64,000 nucleotides of DNA from Entoloma clypeatum (GCA_963565915.1 OY751493.1:2480001-2544000), one strand, 5' to 3'; numbered from the stretch's first letter, positions 34,279 to 45,391 are shown. The notes: a model not told the origin generated them from the letters alone. Made by a program: numbers and translations.

Positions 34279-35128
34279 CTAGACAGCTAAAGGTGGCACA
34301 AGGCTCTGGGAAGTGAGAGCGGGCGTTAATGGTGAGGAAGGTTCTTCCGTGTCTGGGAGTCCGTCTTTGCTGGCCAGCCCAGGATCTGAGGTCTCAATAC
34401 CGTCTGCGGTTCCTGCACGCGCACCAGCTTGGGGTACCAAATTAATAGGGGCTCGTGAGCGGTTGTCGTAGCCAGACTTGATGCGGTTGTTTGATACTGA
34501 TTCTCTGAAGGGGCGGATGAGAAGGGATGTGGAGAGCAACGAAAACGTACCTGATCTCAGCTATCAGATCGTCAATGGGGTACCAAGCCACGGGCCCATA
34601 GGCGATACCTCTCCACCACCCCATAAGGTCAGCAGGGGCAATGTAGGCATGAGCGTGGAGATGGTCTGTGACAGGAATCTTATTGTCTTTGAAGGGGGGA
34701 GTGATGAAACCTATGCGGAATCGCAGGTCTTGGGGGCCGGTCGCGGTGGGATCTGGCGAAATGGCAAGGGATGATGGGGGCAGAAAGGAGGTGAGGAAGC
34801 GGGTGGCGATATTCCTGATGTTGACGAGGAGAGGGAGGTCGCTGGAGGACTGAGAATCGGAGGTGAGGTGGAGGCTGGTGCGGGGAAGACGAAGTGCGCA
34901 CCAGAGTGTATATGGACGGGACATGGAGGCTGGCACAAGAGGTGAGCAGGCGAAAGGGAGAGAAGGACGGGGGACAGACTTGAATGCGACGATCAGATGG
35001 CCCTGCGACGAGAGCGGGTGGACTGTTTCGCGGTAGGCGGTGAAGTTGTCGTCGCGCCAGAGGACGTCGGGGGCCGCAGCGGCGACGATGCTGCACATCG
35101 GACAGCCGGCCTTGGGCGCGAATGCCAT
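34279..35128 (-). CDS. HIT-domain protein
   Basis: Histidine-triad nucleotide hydrolase/transferase superfamily. Four exons on the minus strand. The first ends at GHLIVAF; the second is short (LHVPSIYTL); the third begins SSSDLPLLVNIRNIATRFL and carries FRIGFITPPF, the triad TDHLHAHAYIAP (H-x-H-x-H), and WYPIDDLIAEI; the fourth is a Ser/Pro-rich tail. A CxxC (GCPMCSI) near the N terminus matches HIT proteins that open with a Cys pair. About 215 residues. Whether it is closer to Hint or to aprataxin-like enzymes cannot be said. It shares a 61-bp start-to-start space with TRAX. Confidence 0.82.
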
Positions 35129-35189
35129 CGTTCGCGAGCGCTAAGTCAAGTATCACCGCTCACTTCCAACACCCATCCACACGTGACCC
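35129..35189. promoter_or_regulatory. Shared 61-bp space between divergent HIT and TRAX starts
   Basis: The two ATG codons are 61 bp apart on opposite strands. No TATA box is visible. Any common promoter must be very compact or overlap the coding regions. Confidence 0.55.
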
Positions 35190-36169
35190 ATGTTTCATCA
35201 CTTCGCCATCGACCTCGACGACCACAACGACCGCAGAGAACGTCTCATCAAGGTACCTCTCCTCCGTACCTCCCCCTCTTCCTGCCTCAACGCCTTCAGG
35301 CCTCCCGCGATGTCACCAATCTCTCCAAAAAGATTATTTTTCTCCTCCACCGCATTGTCCTCGACGACACCTCCGACCAGCACTCTGCCGCCCTCCGCGC
35401 GGCCGCCCGCGGCAAGGAAAAACTCCGCGAGGTCCAGAACGTCTATGCCGCCCTCAAATATGAACTCGGAGCCGACAACTTCTGGCGGTATCAGCGTCAG
35501 GTTTCTCCTGGTCTCCAGGAATACATCGAGGCTCTCGGCTTTGCTCACTATCTCGAACACGGCACATTGATCACTTTTGATCAGGTCCAGGACAGTCTCT
35601 CTGATTCCGATGGAGTCCCAGTGCGTACGCCGTAATCTTTCAACGATTGTACACGCTATCATCTGACCTAGTACTTCCCTCTCCCTGTTTCTGACTACCT
35701 CCTCGGTCTCTCCGATCTCACTGGCGAGCTCATGAGGTTCGCCATATCAGCTATTGGTCGTCGCGGTGGGAGAACCAAGGCTATCGAAGTATGCGCTTTT
35801 GTTCGTGCTTGCAAAGCAGGTCTGTACATGCCTCTAGCCGTTTCTTAAAACATTGAACAGAAAAAAACCATTATTGTCAAAGATTTTGAAAGAATGACCC
35901 CATATATTTATGATCTGTCCAAAAAACAATACGTTACTTCTCAGTCTCTTGAAAAAATCGAAGATGGTTCTCCACGCAGCCTCCTCCATCCATCCTTTTG
36001 AAAGATTCACATTTCATTCTTTCTAGCCGCGTATGCCATCGCTATTCGAAGCTCAGAATATGATCTCCCTCAGGAAATGTTGGACGACATCGTTTCCAAA
36101 TCGATCTCTGACCTCAGAGGACACCCCAGAGGCGAACCCGCTGGTGTAGACTACGAGGGTGGCTTTTGA
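35190..36169 (+). CDS. Translin-associated protein X (TRAX)
   Basis: Partner of translin in the C3PO endoribonuclease, which trims small RNAs and tRNA precursors; TRAX carries the catalytic acids. Exons start at 35190 with FHHFAIDLDDHNDRRERLIK, then ASRDVTNLSKKIIFLLHRIV, GLQEYIEALGFAHYLEHGTL, YFPLSVSDYLLGLSDLTGEL, MRFAISAIGRRGG, then after an intron DFERMTPYIYDLSKKQYVT and YAIAIRSSEYDLP. The Glu of GLQEYIEA and the GLSDLTGEL acids match the family's catalytic residues. About 245 residues. It is TRAX rather than translin because of GLQEY and DYLLG. The third intron is ambiguous and runs to an acceptor after an A-rich stretch. Translin itself is not in the window. Confidence 0.88.
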
Positions 36170-36784
36170 ACATAAAGGCAGGAATATTATTCCGCAGTCT
36201 CATGCGAAAAATGTACTATTTTGGCGCGCGATCCTTTTCACATCTCGTCGATCCAAGCGGTTTACTGAAGGGAGTCAAGAAGGTAGTGTTTCGACATGCA
36301 CGTCACTGCACAAGCCTCATAACCTCAACGTTGACCTCTTCAAACGTTAGCCGCGGTACTTGAATTGAAAGCAATACGATATTCTGGTTTCTTACGGCAT
36401 CTCGTCTCGAACAGCAGCATTTGATGTAAAGGTATACCTTGAGACTAGTGAATCGTTTCCTAGCATGATGCAAGTCATCTTGGTACACCGTGCCAGTAAG
36501 CCAAAGCTATCGGTCGGCGCCGATACCGCGGGGTCAGCGAACGCTAGCATAGTAGCAAAGTCAGAGAAGCCTTGACGTTAGTGAAATGAGCAAAGGGAAC
36601 CAAATTGACCAGCATGCGGAAGAGAAGGTCATACAAGTGCTGCACCTCAATCCACTTCGATTACAATGGGCTCAACGATGCCTTTCTTCTGCTCTTGCCC
36701 TCCTTTCATCCTCTCGATTGCACTAGCTTGCCAATCCCTGAAGAACCTTCAATTTCAACCAAAAGGATGTCAACTCTTCTCAGC
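36170..36784. other. Convergent intergenic region, no gene recognised
   Basis: 615 bp between the TRAX stop and the RING gene stop. Short open frames exist on both strands, but none shows a known motif, a good start context or fitting introns. Most likely the two 3' UTRs. Confidence 0.4.
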
Positions 36785-37874
36785 TTACACCTTGCGCGCT
36801 TTCCATTCTCGATACTTGGCCCCGCCAGGTTCCCACCCAGCAAAGTTGCTCTTGCCCAATGCCAAGGCATACTTTTCCACTGCGTTGTCCATCGAAAAAT
36901 TTGGTATCATGAAATATTTGGTCGAAAGCTCTGTGCGGCAGATTGGGCAGCAACCTCTCTGTAGCAGAGTAACGTCAACATGCTGAGAAAGGCAGTAAGA
37001 AAAAAAACCAACCCCCTTCAGCTTCCATCGCCATCCACAATCTCCACAAAAGCTATGACCACATGGATTCGCCATGTGAGTAGCTACGCTGTAGGTAATG
37101 TGATGAACATGAGATGCACAGAAACCACGACTTTGGAATGACATACAAGAGATCGGAACATCTATGGAGAGACAATGGTTGAAAAGCATCCGACACGGAA
37201 AGGCTACAGATATGACGCACATGGGACAGGTCAGCTCGTCTTCCAAATCAGACAACGCCTGCCAAAAGTCTTGATGATCAATCTCTTTTGCCTTGCCTTT
37301 CTTGGGGACTGGATGTATGCTGAGTGGCAAAGAACCCGATCGACTTCTTTTGAGTGGTCGGGGCGGATTGGTGTTGCTTTGGTCTTCTTGACACGTTTTC
37401 GAAGAAAAGCCGCAGGCGTAAAGATGAGATTACATAGAGGGAACATAATAACAGTAAACGCACCAGGAGAGAGGCGAGAAATATCATTACCTTGGAGGTG
37501 CGAATCTCGAGAGAAGTGTGGGTAAGTATGCCATTGAGGGCCAGCGAGAGAGTGATATGCCCCACTTCTAAGAGCTGAGTCGGCCTTCGATCAGGCACTT
37601 GTAGACGAAGCACATCACCTAGCTCACATGAAAGTGGTCTCCCAGAGACCCTTTGCGTTAGTTCACCTTCCAAAGTGTCAAGTCTCGCAAGAACATCATC
37701 GTCCACGTTGTCCCACGAGTAGACTGAACTGGTGCTTGGTGATGGGACAGCGGGTGTAGGAGGTTGAGTTGTTCTAGACGAGAAAGGGGGCGGGCAAGAG
37801 AGTATTTCGTTCCATTCGGCGTCTTCTATACCTGCGAATTCATCTGGAATATTGTCGAATTCATCATCCGACAT
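36785..37874 (-). CDS. RING-finger protein, probable E3 ubiquitin ligase
   Basis: Starts MSDDEFDNIPDEFAGIEDAEW, an acidic N terminus that looks like a short interaction motif, then a disordered Pro/Ser region and a stretch ending HTSLEI. After an intron the frame continues DQSNTNPPRPLKRSRSGS, a basic KKGKAKE patch and the RING: CPIC, SDLFVATHMANPCGHSFCGDC, CCPICR, then MIPNFSMDNAVEKYALAL and the C-terminal WEPGGAKYREWKARK. The C3HC4 spacing is interrupted by an insertion (GWRWKLKG) between the fourth and fifth pairs. The junction after HTSLEI fits best with a GC donor (gcacct at 37501); GT donors nearby give the wrong phase. A typical E3 by domain, substrate unknown. Two CACGTG elements lie just upstream. 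Confidence 0.75.
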
Positions 37875-37902
37875 GATGAGAGCAACAAAACAGATCGCGT
37901 GA

Positions 37903-37933
37903 CACGTGTGACTCCGCGATCGGAGAGCACGTG
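37903..37933. promoter_or_regulatory. Pair of CACGTG E-boxes upstream of the RING gene
   Basis: CACGTG occurs at 37903-37908 and 37928-37933, about 29 and 54 bp upstream of the RING start codon. These are consensus sites for bHLH factors such as Cbf1-type proteins. Functional use is inferred from position and repetition only. Confidence 0.35.
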
Positions 37934-38143
37934 ACCGCGCCTTTAGCCAATACCGGGTTAACGCCATCGTTGGGGCCCCAGACACCGTTACCAGCGCATG
38001 CCAAGAGAATATACCACGGCTGCCTCGGCTCAAGAAGGGCGCTAACGACAATATATTGTGCACTGCAAGAAAGCATTTACAACAGATGTGGATGGGAAAC
38101 TGTCAAGATGTGATATGGGAAATTTTTGCAAGGACCTCAAGGT

Positions 38144-38922
38144 TCACCCCTTGACATTTTGGGTGGGTACCGGAGTCAACAATGAGCCGATGGCCATCGA
38201 AGGGCGCGAATGGGGAGAGTATTCCGCAGAATCACTGCGACCTGATGAGGAATATGGGGATGGGGGCAGTTGTTCGCGCTGTGAGACGAAACAAGGTGCA
38301 TAACAGTGGGGAGGAGGAAGGTAAGAGGAGGAAGAACGACGTCGTCTGCGAGGGAGTTGGTCGAGATGTGAAGATGGAACGTCCCTCATTGGTTGTAGGT
38401 GTGTTTGCAGAGGTGAGCGAATACCAGACGAAGGGTAAACATGCTGGTATTGGCGGTGGTGAGGGCGCCTGGCCTGCCTGTCACATTGACGAGGCGAGGG
38501 GGTGAGAGACTGCGAGGAATGATGGTGACTGCTCCGTGGTGGCAAGTGGTGGTTTTCTGGTGATGAAGGAGAGGCACGGTATATTTCCAGAACGGATCGT
38601 TGGAGGGAAGCTATAGAGGCAAGACGCTGATACGAGATAAGGGTTCGATTGGAGTAAGATATGGAGGTAGTTTGGTTACCTGATCCTCGGCTGCTTTAGC
38701 GTTGAGCATGGCAAGCAGCATGTCGCGATCGCCATCACCTTTGGAGCGGTAGGCGGCGAGGATGTCACGGAGAGTGGGTGGAGGGGGCTAGAAGGAAGGG
38801 TAGGTGGGTGAGCAGGGAGACGGGCTGGGGGTGGAAGGTACCTGGTCAAGGACGGTGTGAGCAGAGGCCATGAGCTGGTCGAGTTCGTCGGGAACGCAGC
38901 AGGACGGGGAGAGGGAGTTCAT
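38144..38922 (-). CDS. Conserved fungal protein, function unknown
   Basis: Three exons on the minus strand. Exon 1 opens MNSLSPSCCVPDELDQLMAS and AHTVLDQ; exon 2 reads PPPTLRDILAAYRSKGDGDR, then DMLLAMLNAKAAEDQ; exon 3 begins RLASIASLQRSVLEIY and continues as a His/Pro/Ser-rich low-complexity tail with an RRRRRSSSS stretch. The first ~75 residues are predicted helical and look conserved by their regular hydrophobic spacing; the tail looks disordered. No motif I can name. It is divergent to the WRN-type exonuclease, with 272 bp including a microsatellite between them. Splice junctions all hold frame. Confidence 0.6.
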
Positions 38923-39043
38923 CGTCAAGGAGGGTGAGACGACATGTCCCTTTAATCTCTCTATTTTTGTGATCACCAAGCTTTTTTGCCAAGACCAAAC
39001 GTTATTACATTACTTTATTTCCAGACTATAGCACGACGCTGGG

Positions 39044-39137
39044 ACGAATGATGATGACGATGACGATGATGATGATGACGACGACGACGACGACGACGAC
39101 AAAGACAAAGACAAAGACAAAGACGACGACGACGACG
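39044..39137 (+). repeat. Compound microsatellite (ATG/GAC)n-(AAAGAC)n-(GAC)n
   Basis: An imperfect trinucleotide tract GATGATGAC..., then GAC repeats, then four copies of the hexamer AAAGAC, then GAC again. It lies in the promoter region 57-150 bp upstream of the WRN-type exonuclease start and is likely length-variable. It is purine-rich on the plus strand, so it could form an unusual DNA structure. Confidence 0.9.
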
Positions 39138-39194
39138 GAGTCACATCGAGAGTGTTTCCCATAAATAAACATCCCCGTGTTATTTTTGGCCACC

Positions 39195-40429
39195 ATGGCA
39201 CATCTCCCCGTCTACTCTTGGCGCAGCTACCACCCCGACGTCGAGCTGCACTACATCACCGACGTCGACCACGCTGACCTCCATCTCGCCGCTCTCGCCG
39301 GCCCCGTCGGCTTCGATCTCGAATGGAAACCCACCTTTGTAAAGGGCGCCCCAGAAAACCCCGTCGCCCTCATCCAGCTTGCAAACAGCCATTCCATTCT
39401 CCTCATCCACATCAGCTCCATGCCACGTAACTCTTCCCTCTCCACCACCATGTCCCTCTCCCACAATCTCTCCTTCTTTAGGATTCCCTGAAAAGCTCCG
39501 TGACTTTCTCGAAAACCCCCGGTTTGCCAAAGCCGGTGTTGCCATCCAGAGTCTGTTTCTTCGTTTCACCTGTTCCTGGTCGTTCGCTTAGTTTTCTAGA
39601 TGACGTCAAGAAGCTGTACAAGGATTGTCAAGTCTCTACCCGCAACTGCGTCGATCTCTCTTTGCTCGCCCGTTCGGTCGACAACGCCCAGTGGAAAGGA
39701 AGGTACAACAATCCGCTTGGCCTTGCACGCCTCGTCGAAGCCTACGAAAATCTTCGTCTCCCAAAAGGTAAAGTCTCACGGAGCAACTGGGAGCTCCCAT
39801 TATCCTCCCAGCAAACCGAGTGTGTGTGCCGTCGTCATGTCCCATTTAGTTCTCCTTCCTTACCTCTTCTCCCAGATGCTGGCAATGATGCACACGCTGG
39901 CTTTATCGTCTATCATAGGCTCATCGCCATGGCACAGTCAATGGTCAAGATCCCCGACCCCATCTATTACAGCTTTGATGCACTGGGAGGCAGACTCTGC
40001 CAACCCTCTGGTCTCCAATGGAACTCCCATAACCCCGATTACGACCCCGGTCCTTCCCCCCCTCCAAAGCGACCCACAGCAGGTCCTTCCACAGATCACA
40101 GCAGAGATTATCTCCATCCTCAAACCACTAGACAAGATGCATCGCCTTCCCACATCATGTCTAATCCTAGTCACCTTCCAACTCACAGCAGTCCTCGAGC
40201 ACAGCAAGTCTTGACTTCATTAACACATCAGGCACATACTCGCCATCCCTATGGCCTGTCATCAGTCAAACCAGAACAGCTGGATTCCGAACGTGGTCTA
40301 TCATATATCCCTGGTTCATTGAACACTGATCTTGGGCGTCAAGCCATACCTACCCGTAGGGGCCTCCGTAATTATCGGTATTCACGACGGCAACGTCTTC
40401 CTGAACAGGATGCAGATCTTGCTGCTTGA
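39195..40429 (+). CDS. WRN-type 3'-5' exonuclease (DEDDy, RNase D fold)
   Basis: Nuclease related to the exonuclease domain of Werner protein. Exons start at 39195 with a good Kozak context (CCACCATGG). The catalytic acids are visible: motif I GFDLEWKP (D-x-E), then GVAIQNDVKKLYKD with the second-block Asp, and motif III YAGNDAHAGFIVY (DEDDy Tyr and Asp). Other blocks are PVALIQLAN, LLIHISSMPR, CVDLSLLARS, LGLARLVEAYE and SRSNWELPL. The C-terminal ~140 residues after the domain are Pro/Ser/His-rich and probably disordered. Lacks a helicase domain, like small fungal and plant WRN exonucleases. All motifs stay in frame across four short introns. Confidence 0.88.
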
Positions 40430-41552
40430 TATCAACTAACAACCTACATACTATGCATGTTTCCCGTCCGAGGCAGACACAGTGGTGATCAAGGCCCCCA
40501 CGCCACCTCAGCGCGTTCTTTACTGGTATATCTGTGTTCGCACATCCATCCATATCCTTACGATAAGCGGGAAAACAATGTCCCAGAGCAGAACAACCGC
40601 AATGGATGATTGCTTTGTTCTGCCAGGGCATCGGAATACTTAAATCTAATCATCTGTTGCAGCTTCCAAGCTGGAGCACCAACGTAAACCTTGATATCAA
40701 GATATTTGCGGACCCCATTGGACAAAATTATAAAATAAATTTGGAAACAGAAAAAATGTGAAATAATATGACAGGGACACGCAAGCACAAATCTATTAAG
40801 GGTCCTTTGAATGACCCGGTCGAATAACTCCAAAAAAAGTTAGTAGAATAATTGAACAACTCAGAGGGATCGACGACTGTATGTGGTTTCAAACACACCT
40901 CATACAACATAGCCAAAATCAAAAGCTCATTGCTATGCGCATCACCGACAGACCCAACAGTTTTCAAATAATAAGTTGGTCATGCATCTCAGACAGGAAA
41001 AAATTTCGGACCACCAGGGACGATCAGTCATAAGATGAGATGCTGGAGGATTGCGCAGAGAAGATGCGGAAGATAACAATATAACAATAACCATCTCCAT
41101 CTACATCCATGAAAACGAACATAGGACGCGCATCAAGATGACCGGGACACATCCAAGCCCTACATGTTTCTTGACTTGGAAACCTTACAGGTATGTCAAT
41201 GTCGTAAAAGGTTGCTCCGTCAGCTGCGACGTGAGCACCTCGATGGGCATCGCGCAAGCCAAACGGTAAAACACAAGTGGCTTAAGATTCGTCAACCCAG
41301 AATGAGCATATGGCGTTCATGACAAAGACAGAAAGGCGCACCACGAAATGGATTACCATGTGCATGCATATCAAGTGTGCATTCTCAAAACCATAGGCAA
41401 ATGGACTTTATGTAATCCATGGATGTGTGTTGTACGCCCACTCGATTGCCGGAATAAAAGAAAAAGGAAATTCAAATCTAAATATACTGACGAGTACAGG
41501 AGCAGCAAATCGCTCGAGTAAGATGTACTGAGCAGCAAATACATCAACCACG
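40430..41552. other. Convergent intergenic region, no gene recognised
   Basis: 1.1 kb between the exonuclease stop and the CK2 alpha stop. Short open frames on both strands have no motif or splice support. The sequence is moderately A/T-rich (around 40640-40860 and 41430-41480). No transposon terminal repeats seen. Likely 3' UTRs plus spacer. Confidence 0.4.
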
Positions 41553-42948
41553 TTACGTTGATGAGTCGCTCTCCCCGTCGATGGGGGGTGGCAAACTTGT
41601 CCTCACAGGATCTATGCAACTTCAGCCTGGCCCTGTCGGTACGATCTAAAACTCACCAAAGTAAGGCTGGGCTTGAGCTTCACGTGCCGTCAGACGTTCT
41701 TGATGGTCGTAACGAAGTAGTTTATCCAAGAAGTCGATAGCCTCATTTGATATATACCGTTGATTTTCTGAGGTGATGAAGCGGGTCCAGGGTTTTCGAG
41801 GGTATCTGTAAGATCGATGATCATGTCGTGTGAAGAAAACCTGGAGTCACTGGCTGTACCTTCCCAAGAGTTCATCGTACTGAGAATCGAGCCGTATGTG
41901 ATATTTCTCAATGTATGCAAAGAGCTCATCCGTCCCAAGAACCTTGGTGATCTTGACTAGCTGGTCGTAATTGTCGTGGCCATGGAAGAAGGGCTCCTTC
42001 CTGAAAATCTGTCACCGCATAAGTAAGGAATGAGTACCTGATAGGTGAAGATGTTCGCATACCATGGACGCAAACATGCATCCGTAACTCCACATATCCA
42101 GACTATAATCATATTCTTGGAAATCGACGAGGAGTTCAGGCCCTTTGAAATAGCGTGAGGCGACACGGACATTATATTCTGTTTTTGGATGATAGAATTC
42201 CGCTAGACCCCAATCGATGAGTCGAAGCTATAAGTCATGAGCTCAGACGAGAAAAAAGCTGTTAACTTGAGCAGAACCTTGCGATGCTCATGATCTATCA
42301 TGACATTATGAGGCTTTACATCTCGATGCATTATTCCCTTCGAATGGCAGAAATCCAGTGCCTGCGAATGAAACATGTCAGAGAAGTACCGGCGGCTGCA
42401 GAGATGACGGCACCTTGAGAAGTTCCAACATATAGAATCGCACGTCTAGGTCCGTGAAGCGAGGGTAGAGGACTTTAAAGTCGAGATTGTGTACATATTC
42501 TGTGATTAAGCTAGGAATCTTGGATGCGGGATCGCGGACGACGTCTAGGAGAGATACAATATTTGGACCTCCAGCGAGATTTTGGAGGATTTTGATCTCG
42601 CGCTTGATTTTCTTTTTCTTGACAGGTTTGAGGACCTTGATGATGCATTTTTCTTCTGTGACCACATTCACGCCTTCGAACACCTGTAAGGATGGGTTGA
42701 TCCTGTGAAGTTAAGTTGGAGAATGTCGGCACGGACCTCTGAGTATTTTCCTCGGCCAACTTTGCGCACAATCTCATAGTGATCCTGGGATCCCCACTGT
42801 ACCTGAAGATTGTCTTGAAATGAAGTGAGAATGGGGTGTAAATGGACGGTCGAGGGATAACGGAACCATATTCATGCCATGAAGGACCTAGACGGGCGTT
42901 GACATCGGCATATACACGGGCAACGGACTTGGTGGACGACCTGCCCAT
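41553..42948 (-). CDS. CKA1: Casein kinase 2 catalytic subunit alpha
   Basis: Constitutively active Ser/Thr kinase with many nuclear and cytoplasmic substrates. About nine exons on the minus strand. Start [20 protein letters not shown] and [20 protein letters not shown]; the ATP loop is [13 protein letters not shown]; next comes the basic [12 protein letters not shown] cluster typical of CK2; the catalytic loop is [12 protein letters not shown], the activation segment [10 protein letters not shown] (DWG instead of DFG, diagnostic for CK2), then [33 protein letters not shown] and [12 protein letters not shown]. The last exon, after a gtgagt intron following QPYF, adds a short acidic tail ending GESDSST before TAA at 41553. 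Head-to-head with the SET gene, with 42 bp between starts. Confidence 0.96.
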
Positions 42949-42990
42949 CGAGAGTGTAGGGAACAGGACAGTGCGATTTCCCACGGTCAA
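42949..42990. promoter_or_regulatory. Shared 42-bp space between divergent CK2 alpha and SET starts
   Basis: The shortest divergent spacing in the window: start codons at 42948 (minus) and 42991 (plus). No TATA box fits in 42 bp, so transcription starts probably lie within the opposite coding regions or the CK2 start is elsewhere. Confidence 0.5.
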
Positions 42991-43610
42991 ATGAAGACCA
43001 AAGTAACCAACTGGCCGCAGCATCTGGAGTACATTCAAGCTTCCCGATTCCACTCGTCTGTTCCCCCTCCAATCCGTATCCTAGTACACCCTCCGACATC
43101 CCCACCACCTCCTGTGCCGCCACCTCATCGATATGTCCTGGCGATCCGTTTCATCACGTCCCCCACACATCCAGCTCACGGTCAGTTTGGTCTGTTCGCC
43201 GTCAAGAGGATTCCCCCTCACGTCCACATCATTGATTACATCGGTATTGCTATCTGTTCCCTACAGTAAGTGAGGTCATCTGATGTCGAATCGACATTTC
43301 AGGTGAAATCCACTGCGACGACCGTCCATCCTCGGACTACGATCTTTCACTCTATCGCTCCCAGGACGGCCTGAGCGTCGGCATAGATGCCAGCACGATG
43401 GGTAACGAAGCCAGGTTTATCAATGACTATCGCGGAATCACCAGCAAGCCCAATGCTGTATTTTCTGACATGAAAACAATGGCAGGTGCTATTCTGAGTA
43501 TTTGGAGTTGCAGAGAAATCAAAAAAGGCGAGGAAATTGTGGTATCATATGGGAAGGCTTGGTGGCGTTCTCGTAGAGAGACGCCAAACAGAACCAAACA
43601 GATACCCTGA
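42991..43610 (+). CDS. Small SET-domain protein, probable lysine methyltransferase
   Basis: A compact SET-domain protein of about 185 residues. Exon 1 (42991 to about 43247) carries a Pro-rich stretch (SPPPPVPPPHRYV) and the SET start FITSPTHPAHGQFGLFAVKR and IPPHVHIIDYIG; after an intron come EIHCDDRPSSDYDLSL, the SAM/lysine-channel segment GNEARFINDYRG, AILSIWSCREIKKGEEIVVS and the closing YGKAWW. The usual NHSC cluster reads FINDYRG, and no post-SET Cys cluster is seen, so it belongs to the divergent non-histone SET type (substrate unknown). It reads in the opposite direction to CK2 alpha. Confidence 0.78.
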
Positions 43611-43655
43611 AATTTATTATTTTTACAATACTAATTCCTATTTCGCTTGTTCTCT

Positions 43656-45391
43656 ATGCGTCCTCGTCTACCGTCTCAGGGATTCTCGTCGTTTCTCACC
43701 TTTTACTCCTGCTCTCGTCCCAATCCACCCCCCGCCACCCGCTTTCTTCCCCCTATTCTCTCTCAATGCCGACGCCACCACAATTCTCGTCGAACGTTCG
43801 AGCGCGTTGGTGACAGAGTAAGTTGGTGAGATGTCTTTTCTGGTCTCCTGTTATTCATCATCATAGCGTCTCTTACATGCTACCCACCCCCGTTCGGCTT
43901 CCCAAAAAAATCCTTATGAAGTCCTTGGAGTAAAATCCGATGCAACTCCTGCTGAAATCAAGAAGACATATTTCGCTGTTCGTTCACTCGAGACTTATTT
44001 CACCATAACCTGTCTCTCATTATTGCATAGCTCGCACGCAAATACCACCCCGATACCAATCCCGACAAAGGGGCTCAAGATAAATTCGTTGAAATTCAAG
44101 CAGCCTACGATGTACGTGGTTCCATTCCATCCACTTCTTATATCGTGACATCCTCGGGCGACAGACTTTGAAGGATGAGAAAAAACGGGCTGCGTACGAT
44201 CAATACGGCTCCTTCTCGCAGCAACCTGGGTTTGACCCTGATGCGTACGGCAAGACTGCAGGCGGATTTTCGGCCGGAGGCTTCTCAGGATTCCAAGACT
44301 TCACGTCAGCATTCTCTAAAAAAGGGCAGGGTCCCGATATCTTTGACCAGCTCTTTGGCTCCTTTGGCGCACGCCAATCCCGGGGTCCGGAAATAGCAAG
44401 AGGCGCGAACATCGAGACTACAATCCAAATCACCTTTATGGACGCTTGTAAAGGCACGAAGAAAACAGTCAACGTGTCACCTATCACCGACTGTAAAACG
44501 TGTTCTGGTACTGGGCTGAAATCAGGTGCAAAGAGGAAGACATGTACAGCCTGTGGTGGGTCAGGCGCTCGGACATTTGTGGTGGACGGTGGATTCCAGA
44601 TGGCCAGTACTTGCAATGTCTGCATGGGAGAAGGGAATTCGATTCCCCACAACAGTGAATGTCAGACCTGTGGGGGGTTAGGGAAAGTGAAAACGACAAA
44701 GACAGTCCCAGTATCGATCCCTGCCGGCAAGTGACCATTTTTCAATCCTTCTTCAAAACTTCTTCCCTCATCCTCGAGTCCAGGCGTGGAAGATGGCATG
44801 TCGATACGTGTCCCAAATGCAGGAGATGCCCCACTATCGGGCAAAGGTCATGCAGGAGACCTGCTAGTCAGGGTCAGAGTCACGCCTTCGAAGCACTTCC
44901 AGCGGCAGGGTGCCAACCTGTTTCACGAAGCGCGTATACCGATGCATGCCGCACTTCTCGGTGGCAAAGTGCGCGTACCGACTCTCGATGGAGATGTGGA
45001 TGTCCGTGTACCAGGAGGAACACAACCTGGAGAAGAGATGATTCTGAAGGGACGGGGAGTACCGTCGGTATATGGAGGTGATAATGGCGATCTTTACGTT
45101 ACGTTTTCGGTTGTCCTTCCCAGGTGCGCTTTCGCTGCAACTCGAAAGTCTAATGGTTAACGCTGTTATGATAGGTCATTGACCAGACGCCAACGTGAAC
45201 TTCTGCAACAATATGCAGATGATGTCGAAGGCCGATTCCAGTCGTCCTCACTGAAAGGTTCCGCTCAGGGGTCAGAGGAGGCATCAAGTGGTGATCATAA
45301 TGGTACGGAAACTTTTATTCATCATTCACCACCATCTGGTGGTTGGGTGTCTCGCACCTGGCAAAACATCCGAGGGCTCATTGGTTTCTGA
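43656..45391 (+). CDS. MDJ1: Mitochondrial DnaJ co-chaperone Mdj1
   Basis: Type I J-protein that stimulates mitochondrial Hsp70. The first exon from 43656 is a basic, Ser-rich presequence ([16 protein letters not shown]). The J-domain starts [19 protein letters not shown] and holds the HPD motif in [10 protein letters not shown]. The G/F region ([15 protein letters not shown]) is followed by four CxxCxGxG zinc repeats: [24 protein letters not shown] and CQTCGGLG. The C-terminal substrate domain includes [26 protein letters not shown] and [13 protein letters not shown]. About 500 residues. The intron after the IPA codons begins gcaagt at 44726: a GC donor with a perfect consensus otherwise. 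All introns hold frame. Confidence 0.94.

Noticed and set aside
44200..44652. Minus-strand open frame over Mdj1
   Set aside because: Antisense of the Cys-rich and Gly-rich parts of Mdj1; no independent motif.
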